From NCBI RefSeq assembly GCF_014696435.1, contig NZ_JACJQG010000036.1, positions 24,760 to 88,759 of the forward strand: DNA of 64,000 bases. Direction: 5' to 3'. How positions within the stretch are numbered: position 1 is the stretch's first letter; every line of letters begins with the position of its first letter. Origin of the DNA: Calothrix anomala FACHB-343. Lineage in GTDB: Bacteria > Cyanobacteriota > Cyanobacteriia > Cyanobacteriales > Nostocaceae. This document shows, in pieces, positions 33,476 to 43,214 of this stretch. The notes below the pieces were generated by a model that saw nothing but the letters and a program-made list of their open reading frames with translations, was not told the DNA's origin and made no database searches. A program made the position numbers and the translations under genes.

Positions 33476-36400
33476 GAGGGAATAGGGGCATCTTGCGATT
33501 TTGATTTTTTACCCCGCCACACCTTATAATATAAAATTGGCACAGCCGACCGCGATAATATCAAAGATGCCACTTCCCCAGCCATTAAGGAAATTGCTAA
33601 TCCCTGAAAAATTGGGTCAGTCAAAATAATTGCCGAACCAACTATTACTGCTGCGGCTGTTAATAGCATCGGACGGAATCGCACTGCACCAGCATCAATT
33701 ACCGCTTCTTCTAAAGGTATTCCCTCTTTCAATCGCAATTCAATAAAATCTACCAAAATGATTGAATTTCGCACCACAATTCCAGCCCCCGCAATAAAGC
33801 CAATCATGGAGGTAGCGCTGAAAAATGCTCCCATTAACCAATGTGCTGGCATAATTCCTACTAAAGAAAAGGGAATAGCTGCCATAATTACTAAGGGAGT
33901 AATAAACGATTGAAACCAACCGACAACAAGGGCATAAATTAACACCAACACCACAGCAAAAGCAATTCCTAAATCGCGGAATACTTCAAATGTAACGTGC
34001 CATTCACCATCCCATTTAATACCAAATTTTTCTGTAGTTGGCGGTTGTTCGGTAAAGTAGGTGGCAATGTTATAGCCTTTAGTATGGGAGAGTTTATCGA
34101 TTTGAGATTGCACGTTGAGCATGGCATAAACTGCACTTTCAACTTTGCCGGCGACATCAGCAGTTACATAAACAACAGGCTGTAAGTTTTTGTGATAAAT
34201 ACTGTGATCTGCTGTGGTGGTTTCGGTTTTAATTAAGTCGCTGACGGCTACTAAATGACCGTTTACTCCTTTGATTTTTAATGATTTCAGGTCTGCTAAA
34301 CTGGTACGATTTGCCTGATTTAAGCGTAAATTAATCGCTACATCTTCGCGGGAATTAGCATCATGTAGTAAACCCGCATTTTGACCAGATAGAGCAATTT
34401 GTAAAACTTGGGAAATTTGCGCCGGACTAATACCATTAAGGGCAGCTTTTTCTCTGTCAATTATCAAATTATATTCTGTTTGTGGTGATTCCATGTACCA
34501 ATCCACATCGACAATATCGGCGGTATTATGATAAATTTGCCGGATTTGTCGCGCTAGTTCAATTTGTTTTTCGTAATCTGCACCGTAGACTTCAGTGACC
34601 AAAGTTTGCAATACTGGTGGCCCTGGGGGTATTTCTGCTACTTGTACGCGGGCGTTATACTGATCGGCAATTTGCTTTAATTGCGGGCGGATAGCTTTAG
34701 CAATATCATGGCTTTGTCTGTTGCGATCGCCTTTTGGTAAAAAATTCACCTGCATATCTGCGATATTCGCACCAGAACGCAAAAAGTAATGTCGCACTAA
34801 GCCATTAAAGTTGTAAGGTGAAGCAGTGCCGATATAGCTTTGGTAATTAGTGACTTCTGGGACTGTGGTTAAATATTGTCCCATTTCCCGCGTTACCCTC
34901 GCCGTTTGTTCTAGGGTTGTCCCTTCTGGCATATTTAAAACAATCTGCAATTCGCTTTTGTTGTCGTAGGGTAGCATTTTCAGAATTACTAACCGAAATC
35001 CCGCTAATCCTAAAGCTGCTATTAATAAGGCTAGTGTTCCCGCAATAAAGGCGTTTCCCCATTGACGACGCGCAATTAATGGACTCATGAAACGGCGATA
35101 CAATCGGCTGAGAAAGTCTTCCTCCTCATGTCCATGATTATGAGTGTTATAATTCCTAAAAAATCGCATCGTCGCCCAAGGGACAACAATAAACGCCACT
35201 AAAGCTGAGAATATCATGGCGGCGGAGGCTCCTAAAGGAATTGGGCGCATATATGGCCCCATTAAGCCGCCTACAAACGCCATTGGTAAAATCGCCGCAA
35301 TTACGGTTAATGTCGCCAAAATCGTCGGATTTCCCACCTCGTCTACAGCTTCGAGGACAATTTTTTGTAGCGTCTTTTGGCGGTTCCGCGATAATTGCAT
35401 TCGGGTTTTGTTTTCGGGAAGCTGCAAATGACGACCAACATTTTCTACCACCACGATCGCATCATCAACTAAAATCCCAATGGAGAAGATTAGCGCAAAA
35501 AATGTTACCCGGTTTAAGGTAAAGCCGTAAAATACAAAACTAGCCAGAGTTAGCGCTAAGGTTACAGGGATGGATACAGCCACCACCATCGCCTCTTTTT
35601 TACCCAGTGCAAACCACATCAGGAGAGTTACAGAAATTACTGCAATCCCCATGTGGACTAACAACTCGTTAGAACGTTCGGCGGCGGTTTCGCCATAATC
35701 CCGCGTGACTGTTAGCTGTACATAGTTGGGGATGTAATTGTGCTGAATTTCCTTTAATTTATGCAATACATGGTGGGAAACTTGAATTGCATTTGCACCC
35801 TGACGTTTTGCGATCGCAATTGTCACCGCATCCGCTTCACCCTGAGTTGCTTTTTTACCCTGTCCAAAAAATACATAACTAGCTGGTTCTTCTGCACCAT
35901 CGGTAATATTAGCTACATCACGCAAATATACAGGTTGATTATTCGCTACACTCACAACTAAATTTTGTGCATCTGATGCCGAGCGAATAAAGCTTTGAGT
36001 TCTAATTAATAAAGATTGATTATTTTGACTTAAAGCACCACTTGCTAGTTCGGTATTTTGTAACTGTAATGCTTGAGAAATATCTAAGGGAGTTAAGCCA
36101 AAGGCATTTAATCTCACCGGGTCAAGTTCGATGCGTAACTGTCGTTTTTGTCCGCCAATAATTGTAGTTTCTGAAACATCTGGTACTTGCTTAATCTGCT
36201 CATCTAACTGCGCCGCTATTTGGCGTAAGTCGGTAGCGTTGGCTTGATTACTCCACAAAGTAAGCGTAAGAATTGGGACATCATCAATGGCGCGAGATTT
36301 AATTAAAGGTTGAGAAACACCAGCAGGAATTTTATCGAAGTTAGCATAGAGTTTGTTGTACAATTGGACAATAGCATCTTCGGTTTTTTGACCAACATAA

Positions 36401-36720
36401 AACCGGACAATGGCAACAGATGAACCAGGGCGAGAAGTAGAATAAACATACTCAACACCGGGTAATTCTTTAATTAACTTCTCCATTGGGAAGGTAACAC
36501 GCTGTTCTACCTCCTTGGCTGTAGCACCGGGCATTTGCACAAATACATCTGCCATTGGCACTGTAATTTGCGGTTCTTCTTCACGGGGGAGAATTATCGT
36601 TGCGCCAATGCCTAATAATAATGAAACTAAAATAATTAGGGGAGTTAATTTAGAGGCTATAAATTTTTTGGCTAGATTGCCAACAAAACCAAGTTTAGGT
36701 TGTGAACTTTTACCGTTCAT
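33454..36720 (-). CDS. RND-family efflux pump inner-membrane protein
   Basis: A 1088-residue proton-driven RND transporter of the AcrB/HAE1 type, spanning the inner membrane with large periplasmic loops. One N-terminal helix precedes the first porter loop; the central helix with [18 protein letters not shown] holds the Asp-Asp proton-relay pair, and the second half repeats the fold ([16 protein letters not shown]). Length is normal. Its adaptor is encoded 135 bases upstream on the same strand, and rhodanese, SCP2, ArsR and SQR-like genes precede that. The outer-membrane channel is not in the window. Substrate unknown. The last residues are encoded within a repeat, but no domain is missing. 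Confidence 0.95.
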   Translation of the reverse strand: MNGKSSQPKLGFVGNLAKKFIASKLTPLIILVSLLLGIGATIILPREEEPQITVPMADVFVQMPGATAKEVEQRVTFPMEKLIKELPGVEYVYSTSRPGSSVAIVRFYVGQKTEDAIVQLYNKLYANFDKIPAGVSQPLIKSRAIDDVPILTLTLWSNQANATDLRQIAAQLDEQIKQVPDVSETTIIGGQKRQLRIELDPVRLNAFGLTPLDISQALQLQNTELASGALSQNNQSLLIRTQSFIRSASDAQNLVVSVANNQPVYLRDVANITDGAEEPASYVFFGQGKKATQGEADAVTIAIAKRQGANAIQVSHHVLHKLKEIQHNYIPNYVQLTVTRDYGETAAERSNELLVHMGIAVISVTLLMWFALGKKEAMVVAVSIPVTLALTLASFVFYGFTLNRVTFFALIFSIGILVDDAIVVVENVGRHLQLPENKTRMQLSRNRQKTLQKIVLEAVDEVGNPTILATLTVIAAILPMAFVGGLMGPYMRPIPLGASAAMIFSALVAFIVVPWATMRFFRNYNTHNHGHEEEDFLSRLYRRFMSPLIARRQWGNAFIAGTLALLIAALGLAGFRLVILKMLPYDNKSELQIVLNMPEGTTLEQTARVTREMGQYLTTVPEVTNYQSYIGTASPYNFNGLVRHYFLRSGANIADMQVNFLPKGDRNRQSHDIAKAIRPQLKQIADQYNARVQVAEIPPGPPVLQTLVTEVYGADYEKQIELARQIRQIYHNTADIVDVDWYMESPQTEYNLIIDREKAALNGISPAQISQVLQIALSGQNAGLLHDANSREDVAINLRLNQANRTSLADLKSLKIKGVNGHLVAVSDLIKTETTTADHSIYHKNLQPVVYVTADVAGKVESAVYAMLNVQSQIDKLSHTKGYNIATYFTEQPPTTEKFGIKWDGEWHVTFEVFRDLGIAFAVVLVLIYALVVGWFQSFITPLVIMAAIPFSLVGIMPAHWLMGAFFSATSMIGFIAGAGIVVRNSIILVDFIELRLKEGIPLEEAVIDAGAVRFRPMLLTAAAVIVGSAIILTDPIFQGLAISLMAGEVASLILSRSAVPILYYKVWRGKKSKSQDAPIPSVVQQMN

Positions 36721-36855
36721 AAGATATGCAGTTTTGTAAGATTTGGAAAAAACGAACCGCGAAGTACACGAAGTACACGAAGTAAAGAGAGTAGAAGATA
36801 GTTCATGATTCGTTGCACCTTTGCGCCTTTGCGCCTCTGCGTGAGATAAAACCCT

Positions 36856-38289
36856 TTATTTATTAGTAACAACCTGCTGTCCATCATGCAGTTCTTCAAT
36901 ATTACTAATAATAATGCGATCGCCTGTTTCTAACCCGGAAACAATTTCTACTTTGTTATCTTGCGCTTTGCCAGTTTTTACCCAGCGTAATTGAGCAATA
37001 TTATTCGCTGTAATTACATAAACACCTTCTAATTGACCGCGCTGAAAAACAGCATTTTTCGGAATCATCATCACTGTGCGCGTTTCACGAGGTAATTCTA
37101 AGCGCCCAAACATTCCTGGCATTAATTGATAGGAGTTATCTAAAGCAACTTTTACCGTGAAACTACGGGAAGTTAAGTTAGCAGAAGGTACAATTTGCCG
37201 CACACGACCACTGACGGAACGGTTAACAGTATCTAACTGTACTGTCACTTCGTCCCCTAATTTAACTAGAGAAATCAATGATTCTGGGACTGCGACAGTT
37301 AAACGTAGGCGATTGGTGCTTTCTAATGTCACTATAGGCTGTCCTGGCCCCGCGATCGCACCCACTTCTGTATGCTTTTTGGTAATCACGCCGGTAAAGG
37401 GGGCGGTGACAGTGCCATAGTTTAAGTTAGCCAGGGTTTGCTGTTGTCCGGCTTTGGCTTGCTGAACTTGAGAACGTGCTTGTTCTACACCGGCTTTGGC
37501 TTGCTGGACTTGGGAACCGGCTTGTTGTACGCCGGCTTTGGCGCGATCGATACCCCGTTTGGCTTGATCGATACCGGCTTTGGCTTGTTTAATTCTGGCT
37601 TGGATTAATGCGACTTGTGTATTTGCTTGATCTAACTGTGACTGACTCACAGCGCCATCTTTTTGTAACATCGCCATGCGGCGTTGATTTAATTGGGCAT
37701 CAGCTAGCTGTGCTTCTGCTTCCTGTAGTTGGGCTTCGGCTTCACGTTGAGCTGCTTCCGCTTGATTTAACTGTGCTTCAGCTTGAGATTTACTAGCTAT
37801 TGCTTGAGTTTCTGCGGCTGAAGCGACTGTAACGCCAGCTTGCGCTTGAGCAATGGCGGCTAATGCTTGATTACCTTGGGCTTGGATATCTTTAACATCA
37901 ATAATGGCGAGGACTTGACCGGCTTTAACTTTGTCACCTTCTGCTACAGGTAAACTTTGAATTTGTCCTTGAATGCGGCTGGTTGTCGTGACGGTTTCTA
38001 CAGATTCGATAGTACCAGTGAGACTGCTGCCACCAGCAATAGATTCTGGGGCGGCTGTTGTCGTTTCCACTTCTAGGGGTTCGAGATGCGCCATTATCGT
38101 TTCCGTTGATTCTGAAGGATGACGCAATAACCACAACCAAGCCACACCCCCAAAAGCGATTGCAAAAACGCTAATTAAAGCGATCGTCCGCAGCCGCTTG
38201 GGTTTTTTGGGTTGTAGTTCTGGGGCTGGTTCTGTGGTAATTTCTGTATGAGTAGCTTCCAAGTGAACGGACGATTGATCGTTAAACAT
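36856..38289 (-). CDS. RND efflux periplasmic adaptor (membrane fusion protein)
   Basis: A 477-residue adaptor linking an RND pump to an outer-membrane channel. A basic cytosolic start and one membrane helix (about 35-52, IALISVFAIAFGGVAWLWLL) are followed by a lipoyl-like half (VAEGDKVKAGQVLAIIDVKD). A long Gln/Ala coiled coil (about 135-290) has repeated QAKAGIDQAKRG blocks. The second lipoyl half and barrel domain follow (GTVTAPFTGVITKKHTEVGAIAGPGQPI). The coiled coil is longer than in typical adaptors because of near-perfect 7- and 14-residue repeats. It starts 14 bases from the rhodanese stop and is probably cotranscribed. Confidence 0.94.
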   Translation of the reverse strand: MFNDQSSVHLEATHTEITTEPAPELQPKKPKRLRTIALISVFAIAFGGVAWLWLLRHPSESTETIMAHLEPLEVETTTAAPESIAGGSSLTGTIESVETVTTTSRIQGQIQSLPVAEGDKVKAGQVLAIIDVKDIQAQGNQALAAIAQAQAGVTVASAAETQAIASKSQAEAQLNQAEAAQREAEAQLQEAEAQLADAQLNQRRMAMLQKDGAVSQSQLDQANTQVALIQARIKQAKAGIDQAKRGIDRAKAGVQQAGSQVQQAKAGVEQARSQVQQAKAGQQQTLANLNYGTVTAPFTGVITKKHTEVGAIAGPGQPIVTLESTNRLRLTVAVPESLISLVKLGDEVTVQLDTVNRSVSGRVRQIVPSANLTSRSFTVKVALDNSYQLMPGMFGRLELPRETRTVMMIPKNAVFQRGQLEGVYVITANNIAQLRWVKTGKAQDNKVEIVSGLETGDRIIISNIEELHDGQQVVTNK

Positions 38290-38302
38290 AAGTTTTATCT
38301 AG

Positions 38303-38650
38303 CTAGGGATTGTTTCCGCGTTGCAGAGGATAGCCCAACTGTTGCCATGTCATAATGCCGCCTTGCAAGTTGTAAACTTTAAAGTAGCCTTGCTCCACTA
38401 ACCAACGGGCTGTAGCTAAACTGCGGTGTCCTGACAGACAAGTAACAACTATTAATTCGTCTTTGGGAATTTCCTCTAAGATACTGCTTTGGCTGAGGTA
38501 ACGCGCTCCGGGAATATGCCCAAGAAGGTACTCCATCCAACTGCGAGCATCGATAATTGTGAATTGTGCTTGACGCGATCGCAGTTGTCTAGCATTTAAG
38601 TCAAAAGGTTGGGCTTGATTTTGTTGGTTATCTTTGAGAGTACGTTTCAT
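38303..38650 (-). CDS. Single-domain rhodanese-like protein
   Basis: A 115-residue protein from MKRTLKDNQQ; the frame is open 33 codons further up, but those residues look like intergenic repeat. The rhodanese core is clear: FTIIDARSWMEYLLGHIPGARYL and the active loop VVTCLSGHRS with catalytic Cys about 72. It would transfer sulfane sulfur from persulfide donors. It lies 14 bases before the RND adaptor and 169 bases after the SCP2 gene. Sulfur handling fits the neighbouring SQR-like gene. Confidence 0.9.
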   Translation of the reverse strand: MKRTLKDNQQNQAQPFDLNARQLRSRQAQFTIIDARSWMEYLLGHIPGARYLSQSSILEEIPKDELIVVTCLSGHRSLATARWLVEQGYFKVYNLQGGIMTWQQLGYPLQRGNNP

Positions 38651-38775
38651 CAGGATTTTGGATTTTGGATTGGGGTAATTCTCTTGCGCCTGTTTCACGC
38701 GCAGAGGCGTAGAGGCGCAGAGAGAGTGTGATTTTAATTCAATATTCAAGCCCTGAATTTATTAGGTGGGGTCTT

Positions 38776-38810
38776 TAATTTTGAATTTTGAATTTTGAAT
38801 TTTGAATTCC
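38776..38810. repeat. (TTTTGAA)n heptamer repeat
   Basis: About four TTTTGAA units between the SCP2 and rhodanese genes. The same heptamer forms a longer array at 45004-45055. Confidence 0.8.
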
Positions 38811-38819
38811 CTAAAAGGG

Positions 38820-39215
38820 CTAAACTTTACCCATAACGGAAAAGGATTTGATAAATGGCCCTGCCATGCGTGGATCTTTAATCATGGCAAGATAATCTCC
38901 GACACGGAATTGCAGTTTACGTGACATATAGGCCATGCTTAATCCCATCATGTTTAAGCCCTTAGTTACCCACTGTTGCCAATGATCCTTGTCGGCGCGT
39001 AAGTCCCAATTGAGTGTTTGCCCATTGTAGGTCTCTGCATGGATGGCTTTTCCATCGATAATAGTGAGTACACCTCTTGGTTCTGGCTCATCTTCAAACC
39101 CATAACCAATTACGGAACTGAAATGAATTTGTTTGAGTGCATCTGCTAACTCAGGCTCTTGATTCCATTTTTCTGCGTAAGCTTGCATCCATTCTGAGGA
39201 AAATAATTCTGTCAT
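38820..39215 (-). CDS. SCP2 sterol-carrier-domain protein
   Basis: A 131-residue single-domain protein. The pattern fits the SCP-2 lipid-binding fold: an N-terminal helical part (SSEWMQAYAEKWNQ), beta strands (GVLTIIDGKAIHAETYNG), DKDHWQQWVTKGL, and a C-terminal LQFRVGDYLAMIKDPRMAGPFIKSF. Bacterial members bind hydrophobic ligands; none is fixed here. It lies between the ArsR-type regulator and the rhodanese on the same strand. A link to sulfide or redox stress is inferred only from context. Confidence 0.83.
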   Translation of the reverse strand: MTELFSSEWMQAYAEKWNQEPELADALKQIHFSSVIGYGFEDEPEPRGVLTIIDGKAIHAETYNGQTLNWDLRADKDHWQQWVTKGLNMMGLSMAYMSRKLQFRVGDYLAMIKDPRMAGPFIKSFSVMGKV

Positions 39216-39365
39216 GTTTTTACTCCATTTAGGGACTAGGGATTAGGGGCTAGGGAGAGATACCAAATGACTAACAAACTACTGATTCCCCCAAATCAGT
39301 AGAGCTAAACTGCCAAGTAGTAATAGCCAAGAAAAAATTCGTCGGATGTGGCAAGGTATCATAAT

Positions 39366-39659
39366 TCACCTCGTAACGTTGCGGAAAACATGTTTGCACA
39401 TAGATAAAAGTTCTGTGTCGATGACGCGATAGTAGCGCCAAGAACCCTCACGGCGACAGGTTAAAACTCCTGCGTCTTTCATTAGTTGCAAGTGTCTAGA
39501 GACGTTGCCTTGTTTTAGCCCAGTGCGATCGCATATTTCCTGCACAGTCTGTTCTTGATTGCATAATGCTCCTAAAATTTGCAATCTTGTCGGTTCTGCT
39601 AAAACTTTAAAGCGGCGTGCTAGTAATTCTAATTCGTTCGGGTTTAGCGCAATTTCCAT
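39366..39659 (-). CDS. ArsR/SmtB-family transcriptional regulator, possibly sulfide-responsive
   Basis: A 97-residue winged-helix repressor. FKVLAEPTRLQILGAL, the recognition helix QGNVSRHLQLMKDAGVL and the wing CRREGSWRYYRV are typical. The ELCVCD metal site of arsenic and cadmium sensors is absent. Cysteines are at 33, 43, 68 and 88; the pair 43/88 sits roughly where BigR/SqrR persulfide sensors have their dithiol. With an SQR-like gene upstream and persulfide dioxygenase nearby, sulfide or persulfide sensing is a reasonable inference. An imperfect palindrome AATAACGATTATT (39668-39680) lies 9 bases before its start. Confidence 0.9.
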   Translation of the reverse strand: MEIALNPNELELLARRFKVLAEPTRLQILGALCNQEQTVQEICDRTGLKQGNVSRHLQLMKDAGVLTCRREGSWRYYRVIDTELLSMCKHVFRNVTR

Positions 39660-39811
39660 ACATCTTTAATAACGATTATTCCCATAAATTCAGTTTTCAA
39701 ATAACCAGATTTAGTACGAAACTTTGATTTCTGGGCGGTGCGTTGCGCTACGCGACAACACACCCTACATTTTCTACAAATGACAAATGACCAATGACCA
39801 ATGACAAATGA

Positions 39812-41116
39812 CTATTTCATTTCCACAGGTTGAGGATTTTGTGATAAATCCAATTCCTCAATTGGTTTTACTAGGGTTAAACCCATAAGATTTAATCCCC
39901 AATGCTCGAACCAAGGAACTGCTAAACCCCAGCGCATTTTAGCTAAGAAAAATTGCTCAAAAGCAGTCTTCGCCCAGCTTACCCAAAGTCCTTCTTTAGC
40001 TATAGCTCGTCGCCTTTGTTGAGTAATTGGATCTGGTAAAACTTGGTCTGCTAAAAATGCAATTCCTGTATCGCCAAAATCGGCTAAACAAAGTGCTTCT
40101 AAAGTTGGTGTTACCAAGGGTGCAGAAATTGCTTTCAGTTGGACAGCAATGTTATGAGCTACAGCCATTCCCATTGCTTCTGTCATTTGTCCGGTTTTGG
40201 GTACACCGATGGGAATTGGTGTTTGTTCTGGTGGTTTGAGTTGGGTAATTACTCCTACGCTATATATGGAGGAAAATTGAGGATGTTGGTAAGTTGGTAG
40301 TACAGGTAAAAATCCTTTTTGATCGGTTAAACCAGGCGCTTCTCGTAAGAAACGCGGCCCGCGAAATGGCGGAAGTAACATACTAAAACTAAAGGGTAGA
40401 GAACGCCCATTTGCTAAATAAATTGTGTCTGTCCCAACATAGCTAATAGAAGTATTTTCTAGTACTTTAATTTCTTTTTCTTGCAGTAATTTAGTTACTA
40501 ACTCCGCAGAATTTGCCATTCCCCCAATTCCCAAATGTCCAACATAGGGTTCTGGGGTGACGAAGGTAATGGAAGCGCGATCGCGTAATCCATATTTTCG
40601 CAATAGCCAATCTGTTAGTAATGCAAACTCGTAAGCGGGGCCAAAACAACTAGCACCGGGTACGGCTCCCACAACTATTGGCCCTGGCTGTTGGAGAAAT
40701 TTTTTCCAACATTCGGCAGCTTGGAGTGCATGATGTGGATTACACACCGATTGCACATATCCTCGATCCAATCCAGGGATTGCGTCTAATGCTAATTCTG
40801 CACCCGTCGCAATCACTATGTAGTCATAAGCAATTACAGTATCGTTGACAACGATTTGCTGTAATTCTGGTTGAATTTGGCTAACTCCTCCTAATATCCA
40901 ATCTATCCCGCGATTTACTAGCAAATCTTTTACATCTAATTGAATACTCTCAAGTTCTCTCAGATTCAACCCTACCCAAGGTAGAGAAGGAATAAAAGTG
41001 AACTTAGGGGTATTGGAAATGAGTGTAATTTGATGCTGTTTTGGTAGTAGTCGTCGCAGTTCGTAGGTAACGGGTAATCCGCCGATTCCCGCACCAATCA
41101 CCACAATTCGAGCCAT
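39812..41116 (-). CDS. sqr: Sulfide:quinone oxidoreductase-like FAD protein
   Basis: A 434-residue flavoprotein. The N-terminal VVIGAGIGGLPVTYEL binds FAD, YDYIVIATGAE is the conserved ATG motif, and SIYSVGVI with a downstream region is the second FAD motif. Two cysteines, in SVCNPHH (about 124) and GASCFGPAYEF (about 157), fit the redox pair of SQR enzymes, which oxidise sulfide to polysulfide and pass electrons to quinone at the membrane. The C-terminal region (AKTAFEQFFLAKMRWG) is amphipathic, as expected for membrane attachment. It is the first gene of the minus-strand group and has ACTATATAGT 145 bases upstream. Confidence 0.87.
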   Translation of the reverse strand: MARIVVIGAGIGGLPVTYELRRLLPKQHQITLISNTPKFTFIPSLPWVGLNLRELESIQLDVKDLLVNRGIDWILGGVSQIQPELQQIVVNDTVIAYDYIVIATGAELALDAIPGLDRGYVQSVCNPHHALQAAECWKKFLQQPGPIVVGAVPGASCFGPAYEFALLTDWLLRKYGLRDRASITFVTPEPYVGHLGIGGMANSAELVTKLLQEKEIKVLENTSISYVGTDTIYLANGRSLPFSFSMLLPPFRGPRFLREAPGLTDQKGFLPVLPTYQHPQFSSIYSVGVITQLKPPEQTPIPIGVPKTGQMTEAMGMAVAHNIAVQLKAISAPLVTPTLEALCLADFGDTGIAFLADQVLPDPITQQRRRAIAKEGLWVSWAKTAFEQFFLAKMRWGLAVPWFEHWGLNLMGLTLVKPIEELDLSQNPQPVEMK

Positions 41117-41260
41117 AAAATTCCCCCCGGTAACTATTTAATCAAGCTAGAGTCAACCAGCTCTCACTAGTTACAAGGTTTGCTCACTGATACCGTCTCG
41201 TGGCGTCTGCAACTGACTTACTCCAGCAGTTTTACCTTATAACTACTATCTTATGATATA

Positions 41261-41270
41261 ACTATATAGT
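41261..41270. promoter_or_regulatory. ACTATATAGT palindrome upstream of the SQR-like gene
   Basis: A perfect 10-bp palindrome in AT-rich DNA, followed by AATA. The same ten bases occur at 41834-41843 before the persulfide dioxygenase. A candidate operator for the ArsR-type regulator. Confidence 0.55.
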
Positions 41271-41421
41271 AATAAAAGCTGTTGGTAAATTAAAATCATA
41301 AAAATCTTTACATTCAATTTCAGGTTTTTACGCTATGGCAGTTTTTGAGGAATAGAGTATGAGGAAGAAATACAGCAGATTGTGACTTCTGCTTACTTCA
41401 TTTCCCTGAAAAATGACAACT

Positions 41422-41483
41422 GTAGGGGCGGGTTCACCGATATCCTCATTGATTAACAAAGTTCCAAATAAACCCGCCCCTAC
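41422..41483. repeat. GTAGGGGCGGGTT inverted repeat
   Basis: Arms GTAGGGGCGGGTT and AACCCGCCCCTAC enclose about 36 bases. A dispersed-type palindrome between the SQR-like gene and a small membrane gene. A half MITE end (ATACAGCAGATTG) lies near 41371. Confidence 0.7.
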
Positions 41484-41536
41484 GGACTCAAGACTGTTGA
41501 CCCTTGACTATTGACTCTTTCACAAGGTGCATTTCT

Positions 41537-41767
41537 ATGTATACATCCTCGCTTCTAGCATTTAGTATTGCACTGGTCGCCATGTTTCTCCGATTCTACT
41601 TCCATCGTGAAGAAATAGTAGTAGTTTTAACCAGCACGATTGCCGTAGTCAGTCTATTTATTAGTTTTGTTTTCAGTCCTATTGTCTTCAAGATTGTGAT
41701 TTTAGTTACTTCTCTATGGGGCTTACGGTATTACTGCCGTCGCCGTTCCTGTGATGACATAGAGTAG
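41537..41767 (+). CDS. Small membrane protein, unknown
   Basis: A 76-residue protein from the ATG at 41537, preceded by AAGGTG eight bases upstream. Two or three hydrophobic segments (SLLAFSIALVAMFLRFYF and IVVVLTSTIAVVSLFISFVF) end in a basic, cysteine-containing tail, YYCRRRSCDD. I do not recognise the family. It lies just before the persulfide dioxygenase gene on the same strand, but that gene has its own promoter and operator in between. Confidence 0.6.
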   Translation: MYTSSLLAFSIALVAMFLRFYFHREEIVVVLTSTIAVVSLFISFVFSPIVFKIVILVTSLWGLRYYCRRRSCDDIE

Positions 41768-41813
41768 AAAGGCTTACTAATCATGAATTTCAATTATCTT
41801 TTTGCAAAATATC

Positions 41814-41843
41814 TAGACAATTTTCACTATATTACTATATAGT
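41814..41843 (+). promoter_or_regulatory. Promoter with overlapping ACTATATAGT operator
   Basis: TAGACA (41814-41819) and TATATA (41836-41841) with a 16-base spacer. The palindrome ACTATATAGT (41834-41843) covers the -10 box, which suits repression. It lies about 50 bases before the dioxygenase ATG. Confidence 0.6.
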
Positions 41844-41891
41844 AGTATTATGAAATAAGATGAGTAGCAAGAAAGATTATCGGAGTCAGTC

Positions 41892-42587
41892 ATGATGTTA
41901 TTTAGACAACTATTTGACCCAGAAACAAGTACATATACGTATTTAATTGCCGATCGCGCAACTAAATTTGCGGTCTTAGTCGATCCGGTATTAGAGCAAG
42001 TAGAACGGGATATCAAATTGCTCAATGAACTAGGACTAACTCTCAAATACTGTCTAGAAACTCATATTCACGCCGACCATATTACAGGTACAGCAAAACT
42101 GCGAGAGTTAACAGGTTGTCAAGGAATCGTACCAGAGAATGCGCAAGTTGCTTGTGCAGACCGCTTAATGAAAGATAGCGAAATCTTAGAATTAGGGACT
42201 GTGAAAATAGAAGCGATCGCCACTCCCGGTCATACCGACAGCCATAATGCATATCTGGTTAATGGTACTCACTTGTTAACTGGAGACGCGCTACTGATTC
42301 GTGGTTGCGGACGAACTGACTTCCAAAGCGGGAATGCAGAAGTTATGTATGACGGGATCACTCAGAGATTATTTACCTTACCCGATGAAACCTTAGTTTA
42401 TCCCGGTCACGATTATCGCGGACAGACAGTTTCTACTATTGGTGAAGAGAAACAATGGAACCCACGATTAACCGGACGTAGCCGCAGCGAATTTGTCCAA
42501 CTGATGGCAAATCTCAACCTACCCCAACCCAACAAAATTCAACAAGCCGTTCCAGCAAATCAGCGTTGCGGTAGCGCCGCCGCTTAG
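41892..42587 (+). CDS. ETHE1-like persulfide dioxygenase (metallo-beta-lactamase fold)
   Basis: A 231-residue protein. THIHADHITG gives the metal ligands, ATPGHTDSH the next His, GDALLIRGCGRTDFQ the Asp and the ETHE1-type Arg-Thr-Asp signature, and VYPGHDYRGQ the last His. ETHE1-type enzymes oxidise glutathione persulfide to sulfite using one iron. It heads a plus-strand group with rhodanese-DUF2892 and TauE genes, giving a path from sulfide through persulfide to sulfite and export. The promoter carries a palindrome shared with the SQR-like gene. Confidence 0.92.
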   Translation: MMLFRQLFDPETSTYTYLIADRATKFAVLVDPVLEQVERDIKLLNELGLTLKYCLETHIHADHITGTAKLRELTGCQGIVPENAQVACADRLMKDSEILELGTVKIEAIATPGHTDSHNAYLVNGTHLLTGDALLIRGCGRTDFQSGNAEVMYDGITQRLFTLPDETLVYPGHDYRGQTVSTIGEEKQWNPRLTGRSRSEFVQLMANLNLPQPNKIQQAVPANQRCGSAAA

Positions 42588-42674
42588 TTGAATATACAGC
42601 CAAAAAAATATACTTCAAAAGCTCTTTACTTCTGCCGTCTGCCCTCTGCCTTTTCATTGCAAGGATACAATTCG

Positions 42675-43214
42675 ATGACTACTTCTGGTGTGAACAAATT
42701 ACAAACTGTAAGTGCCCAAACTCTCAAACAGCTAGTAGAACAAAAAGCTGTGACACTGATTGATGTGCGCGAACCAGCTGAGTATGCAGGGGAACATATC
42801 CCAGGCGCAACATTAGTTTCTCTCTCCAACTTTGACCCGCGCAAGATTCCTCAAGATGGTAGCATCGTTCTCTACTGTCGCTCTGGTAATCGCTCGGCAA
42901 TGGCAGCCCAAAAGCTATTTAGTGCTGGGTTTGCAACCGTTACTCATTTAAACGGTGGGATTGGTGCATGGAAAGAGGCTGGTTATCCTACCAACATTAA
43001 CCGCAAAACCCCAATTAGCTTACTGCGCCAAGTTCAAATTATTACAGGCTCATCAGTATTAATCGGTACATTGCTAGGAGTTGTTATTTCTCCTTGGTTT
43101 CTAATTCTTAGCGGCGTAATGGGAGTCGGCTTAATCTATTCAGGTATAACAGACACTTGTATATTGGGGATGATGCTGGCGAAACTTCCCTATAACAAGC
43201 GGAGTATTGTATGA
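42675..43214 (+). CDS. Rhodanese domain with DUF2892 membrane tail
   Basis: A 179-residue protein from MTTSGVNKLQ (AAGGA lies upstream; the frame opens earlier but into repeat-like sequence). The rhodanese core has LIDVREPAEYAGEHIPGA and the active loop IVLYCRSGNRS (Cys about 79). The C-terminal 65 residues have two membrane segments and end GITDTCILGMMLAKLPYN, the DUF2892 pattern also found in YgaP-type rhodaneses. It would transfer sulfane sulfur at the inner membrane. Its stop overlaps the next start by four bases, indicating translational coupling. Confidence 0.92.
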   Translation: MTTSGVNKLQTVSAQTLKQLVEQKAVTLIDVREPAEYAGEHIPGATLVSLSNFDPRKIPQDGSIVLYCRSGNRSAMAAQKLFSAGFATVTHLNGGIGAWKEAGYPTNINRKTPISLLRQVQIITGSSVLIGTLLGVVISPWFLILSGVMGVGLIYSGITDTCILGMMLAKLPYNKRSIV

